8,089 nt of DNA from GCA-2687515 sp046582475 (GTDB taxonomy: Bacteria > Pseudomonadota > Alphaproteobacteria > Rhodospirillales > UBA2165), in NCBI GenBank assembly GCA_046582475.1, contig JAYGEH010000024.1:1-8089 (forward strand), in the 5' to 3' direction. The notes below the pieces were generated by a model. That model was not told where the DNA came from. It saw only the letters and a program-made list of their open reading frames with translations, and ran no database searches. Below, in pieces: positions 5,671 through 8,089 of the stretch. Each line of letters starts with the position of its first letter. Positions within the stretch are counted from its first letter, which is position 1. A program made the position numbers and the translations under genes.

Positions 5671-5713
5671 GAAGCGGCTTCGCCCGGGCAACCGGCGGGG
5701 CCGCTTCTTTATT
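5671..5713 (+). terminator. Intrinsic terminator / attenuator-like hairpin ahead of fetA
   Basis: GAAGCGGC (5671-5678) pairs perfectly with GCCGCTTC (5700-5707). An inner CGCC/GGCG pair (5681-5684 with 5694-5697) extends it after a 2x2 internal loop, and TTTATT follows. The orientation is plus strand, because the other strand has no U-run. The U-run is interrupted by an A, so termination may be partial. It lies between the short ORF and fetA, so it would stop either the small transcript or read-through into fetAB. Confidence 0.6.
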
Positions 5714-5766
5714 GGCGGCGGAGTTGCTATGCTCGCCAGATATCGGAGGGTCCCGGAAAATGTTTC

Positions 5767-6357
5767 GTGCTTAGGATTAAAGACCTGCACCGGCCTGGGT
5801 TAAATCCGTTCAGCCTCGATCTCGATGCCGGCGAATGCATCGCCATATCGGGGCCTTCCGGGGCCGGAAAGACGTTGCTGCTGCGGGCCATCGCCGATCT
5901 CGACCCGAACCAGGGGTCGGTGTTTCTTGGGCAAATAAACCGCGAGGCGTTTACCGCGCCCGAGTGGCGCCGCCGGGTCGGATATCTGGCATCGGAATCC
6001 GGATGGTGGGCGGACGGTGTCGGCGCCCATTTTCCCGGCCACGAACAGGCGGGAGCATTGCTGCCCGAGCTTGGCCTCCCGGCGGACGCGCTGGGCTGGC
6101 GGGTGGCGCGGCTATCGACCGGCGAGCGCCAGCGCCTCGCCCGCCTGCTTTTGGGTGCGCCAACCGTCATGCTGTTGGATGAGCCGACCTCGGGGCTCGA
6201 TCCGGACTCGGCGGCGATGGTCGAGGAAATTTTGAGCCAGCGGCTGGCCGCCGGAGCGTCGCTTTTGCTGGTCACCCATGCCGCCGAGCAAGCCGGGCGC
6301 CTGGCGCACCGGCGGCTGCGGATGGAGGCGGGAACGGTCTCGGAGGATCGGCCTTGA
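5767..6357 (+). CDS. fetA: ABC transporter ATP-binding protein, FetA/YbbL-like (iron export)
   Basis: A 196-aa ATPase, shorter than E. coli FetA (about 225 aa). Walker A GPSGAGKT is at residues 29-36, the signature motif appears as LSTGERQR (116-123), Walker B and D-loop as VMLLDEPTSGLD (134-145), and the H-loop as VTH with His171. The Q-loop lacks its usual Gln: YLASESGWW has Ser76 where FetA has Gln. The partner gene is a clear UPF0014 permease, so this pair most likely exports iron or a related metal, as E. coli FetAB is reported to do; that is family knowledge plus context. The start is uncertain. GTG at 5767 leads straight into RIKDL, but the strong GGAGGG at 5745 is spaced for the ATG at 5760, which opens a four-codon frame. 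The open frame back to 5668 runs through the terminator hairpin and is rejected. The stop overlaps the fetB start. Confidence 0.85.
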   Translation: MLRIKDLHRPGLNPFSLDLDAGECIAISGPSGAGKTLLLRAIADLDPNQGSVFLGQINREAFTAPEWRRRVGYLASESGWWADGVGAHFPGHEQAGALLPELGLPADALGWRVARLSTGERQRLARLLLGAPTVMLLDEPTSGLDPDSAAMVEEILSQRLAAGASLLLVTHAAEQAGRLAHRRLRMEAGTVSEDRP

Positions 6358-7160
6358 GTTTTATATCGCTCAGCCCGCTCGATATCGGCATCGCGGCGCT
6401 GTTGCTGGTCATCAATGCCGTGTTTTCGATTATCCTCCGCCTCGGCCTTGCCCGCCAAATGGTGATCGCGTCAATCCGCATGGTCGTTCAATTGCTGCTC
6501 TTAGGCTTGGTGCTCAAGGTTCTGTTCGACCTGGCATCGCCTTTGTTCACGTCTGCCGTGGGATTGATCATGATCCTGTTCGCCGGGCGCGAAGTGATGG
6601 CGCGCCAGTCCAGAAACCTGACCGGCTGGTGGGCCTACGGCCTCGGCACGACGACCATGCTGATCGCCGGAACCGTGGTGACGTTGTTTGCCCTGACCAC
6701 CCAGATAAGGCCCGAGCCGTGGTATGAGGCCCGCGTTGCGCTGCCCTTGCTGGGCATGATTCTGGGCAACACGATGACCGGTATCGCCCTTGGACTGGAC
6801 CGCTTGTTGACCGGCACCGCCCGTGAGCGGAACACCATCGAAGCACGTTTGGCGCTCGGTCACACCATGACCGATGCCATGAGCGGGGTCACCCGGGACG
6901 CCCTTCGAAGCGGGTTGATGCCGATCATAAATTCGATGTCGGCGATTGGTCTGGTGTCGATCCCGGGCATGACGACCGGACAAATCCTGGCCGGGGTGGA
7001 GCCCATGGAAGCGGTGAAGTATCAGCTTTTGATCATGTTTCTGATCGCCGGCGGCACCACGCTGGGCGTCTTGGGGTCGGTTCGGGGCGCTGGCCGGCGG
7101 CTGACCGATACGCGCCATCGGTTGCGGCTCGACCGGATGACCGCAGCCGATGGCGATTGA
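6354..7160 (+). CDS. fetB: UPF0014 family permease, FetB/YbbM-like (iron export)
   Basis: A 268-aa integral membrane protein, close to E. coli FetB (about 259 aa). About seven hydrophobic segments can be drawn, near residues 9-27, 36-58, 64-83, 96-114, 129-151, 188-214 and 224-244. Family-typical stretches include PLLGMILGNTMTGIAL (131-146), the charged ARERNTIEARLALG loop (156-169), PIINSMSAIGLVSIPGMTTG (190-209) and QILAG (210-214). The C-terminal tail is basic and cytoplasmic. With the preceding ATPase it would form an inner-membrane exporter that lowers cytoplasmic iron and guards against oxidative stress, as described for FetAB. The start is an unusual TTG at 6354, overlapping the fetA TGA (TTGA), with GGAGGA a good distance upstream, so its translation is coupled to fetA. 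Confidence 0.92.
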   Translation: MSFISLSPLDIGIAALLLVINAVFSIILRLGLARQMVIASIRMVVQLLLLGLVLKVLFDLASPLFTSAVGLIMILFAGREVMARQSRNLTGWWAYGLGTTTMLIAGTVVTLFALTTQIRPEPWYEARVALPLLGMILGNTMTGIALGLDRLLTGTARERNTIEARLALGHTMTDAMSGVTRDALRSGLMPIINSMSAIGLVSIPGMTTGQILAGVEPMEAVKYQLLIMFLIAGGTTLGVLGSVRGAGRRLTDTRHRLRLDRMTAADGD

Positions 7161-7186
7161 TTATCGAACGGGCGGCGGCCTAAAAT
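7157..7186 (+). promoter_or_regulatory. Promoter for the SDR gene
   Basis: TTGATT (7157-7162) overlaps the fetB stop codon, and TAAAAT (7181-7186) follows after 18 bases. The boxes match at four and five of six positions. The start would be near 7193, leaving a 23-base leader that contains GGGGA before the SDR GTG. This argues that the SDR gene can be transcribed independently of fetAB. Confidence 0.5.
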
Positions 7187-7215
7187 GTTGGTAATGGAAA
7201 TACGGGGACCATGAC

Positions 7216-8007
7216 GTGAATTTTGAACTTTCGGGCAAGCGGGCGCTGGTGACCGGATCAACCTTGGGAATCGGCCGCGCCATTGCCGCCGATTTGTTGC
7301 GCGAGGGTGCCGCCGTAATCATCAATGGCCGGGATGCGGGCCGGGTTGCCGAGGCCGCCAAGGCGCTTTCGCATTTGGGCGAGGTCATCGGCGTGGCCGC
7401 CGATTTGTCCAACGCCGCCGGCGCCGAGGCGCTTTTGGATGAAATCGATGCGCCCATCGACATTCTGATCAACAATGTGGGCGCCTTTACGGTGAAGCCG
7501 TTCTTTGAAATCAGCGACCAGGATTGGGCGGACATGTTCCAATTGAACGTGATGAGCGGCGTACGCCTGGCCCGCGCCCTCATGCCGGCCATGCTGGAAC
7601 GCGGCTGGGGGCGCATCATATTCATCGGATCGGACCAAAGCCAGAAGCCCAACCCGGTGATGGCCCATTACGCGATGACCAAAACCGCCCAGGTTTCCAT
7701 TGCCCGCAGCCTTGCCGAACTGACCGCCGGCTCCGAGGTCACGGTAAACACGGTGCTGGCGGCGCCAACCTGGACCGATGGGGTAGAGGCGTTCATGAAG
7801 CAAATGGCCGAGATCGAGGGCACCACGCCCGAAGCCATGAGCAAGGACTATTTCGGCGACGGCGAGGGGCGCACATCCTTGCTGCAGCGCTGGGCGGCGC
7901 CGGAGGAAATCGCCAGCTTTGTGGCCTTCCTCTGCTCGCCCAAGGCGGCGGCCATCAACGGCGCAGCGCTGCGCGCCGATGGCGGCATGGTGCGCTCGCT
8001 ATTTTAA
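7216..8007 (+). CDS. Short-chain dehydrogenase/reductase (SDR) family oxidoreductase
   Basis: A 263-aa classical SDR. The Rossmann motif TGSTLGIG is at residues 13-20, followed by NGRD (37-40), where Arg39 after the second strand suggests NADP(H) preference. Other conserved points are AADL (Asp63), NNVG (86-89, the usual NNAG), Asn111, catalytic Ser139, and Tyr152 with Lys156 in YAMTK. The C-terminus INGAALRADGGMVRSLF is typical of the 3-ketoacyl-ACP reductase-like branch. The enzyme should reduce a carbonyl or oxidise an alcohol, but the substrate is not readable from the sequence; residues 185-225 form the variable substrate lid. The start is GTG at 7216 with GGGGA seven bases upstream; the nearby ATG at 7211 is in another frame and hits a stop after two codons. 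It lies 55 bases after fetB with its own promoter candidate, so a functional link to iron export is not implied. Confidence 0.92.
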   Translation: MNFELSGKRALVTGSTLGIGRAIAADLLREGAAVIINGRDAGRVAEAAKALSHLGEVIGVAADLSNAAGAEALLDEIDAPIDILINNVGAFTVKPFFEISDQDWADMFQLNVMSGVRLARALMPAMLERGWGRIIFIGSDQSQKPNPVMAHYAMTKTAQVSIARSLAELTAGSEVTVNTVLAAPTWTDGVEAFMKQMAEIEGTTPEAMSKDYFGDGEGRTSLLQRWAAPEEIASFVAFLCSPKAAAINGAALRADGGMVRSLF

Positions 8008-8028
8008 AGTTTTTGGAGAAATAGTTCG

Positions 8029-8057
8029 TAATAATAGGTACTTACCCTAGATTATTA
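8029..8057. repeat. AT-rich imperfect inverted repeat after the SDR gene
   Basis: TAATAAT (8029-8035) and ATTATTA (8051-8057) are perfect complements. Inner AGGT/ACCCT pairing carries a one-base bulge, with a second small bulge next to the outer arms. There is no U-run, so it is a poor intrinsic terminator. It may be an operator or part of a promoter for a gene beyond the right edge. The rest of 8008-8089 shows no gene. Confidence 0.3.
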
Positions 8058-8089
8058 CCGTGTTTCCCTGAATGAAGCCGGTAGTCGCC

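Noticed and set aside
5727..6458. 243-aa minus-strand open frame opposite fetA
   Set aside because: It is low-complexity, rich in Arg/Ser/Ala, and lies against clear Walker A, signature and Walker B motifs on the plus strand.
6501..7118. 205-aa minus-strand open frame opposite fetB
   Set aside because: Rich in Gln, His and Arg with no domain; the plus strand encodes a well-matched UPF0014 permease.

Overview
The window looks like chromosomal DNA from an alphaproteobacterium, probably Rhodospirillales-like. It is GC-rich with strong G/C third-position bias. A small CHCC zinc-finger gene sits directly in front of polA, and several families (exported Sel1 protein, CHCC finger, core-MetE protein, UPF0014 iron exporter) have alphaproteobacterial flavour. 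The assignment rests on protein style and gene neighbourhood, not on a marker-gene comparison.

Layout. On the minus strand at the left edge, a 66-aa CHCC zinc-finger protein (264-464) precedes the truncated start of polA (1-246); both appear to be read from a minus-strand promoter at 498-526. A plus-strand lipoprotein alpha/beta hydrolase (547-1518) is divergent from them. A complete tRNA-Arg(CCG) with encoded CCA follows (1584-1660). Next is a tight plus-strand trio: a six-Asp-box (BNR) beta-propeller protein (1741-2733), an unrecognised 189-aa protein (2747-3316), and a 372-aa core-MetE-family zinc methyltransferase (3313-4431) that starts in an ATGA overlap. This trio meets, stop codon over stop codon, a minus-strand pair: an exported Sel1-repeat protein (4798-5404), apparently frameshifted at an A8 tract, and a RidA-family protein (4428-4796).

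The 5405-5766 intergenic region is the most structured part. It holds divergent promoter candidates, a perfect 9-bp inverted repeat, a good plus-strand promoter, a 25-codon ORF and an intrinsic-terminator hairpin that starts 3 nt after the ORF's stop. The left arm of that hairpin is duplicated inside the ORF. This all lies in front of a FetA/FetB-like ABC pair (5767-6357 and 6354-7160, TTGA overlap), so it reads as a possible leader-peptide attenuator or as an independent small gene. An SDR oxidoreductase (7216-8007) with its own promoter candidate ends the window, followed by an AT-rich imperfect inverted repeat.

The most interesting candidates are the fetAB leader region, the BNR/unknown/core-MetE operon of undefined purpose, and the A8 frameshift in the Sel1 gene. 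No CRISPR array, insertion sequence, phage gene or clear defence system is visible.
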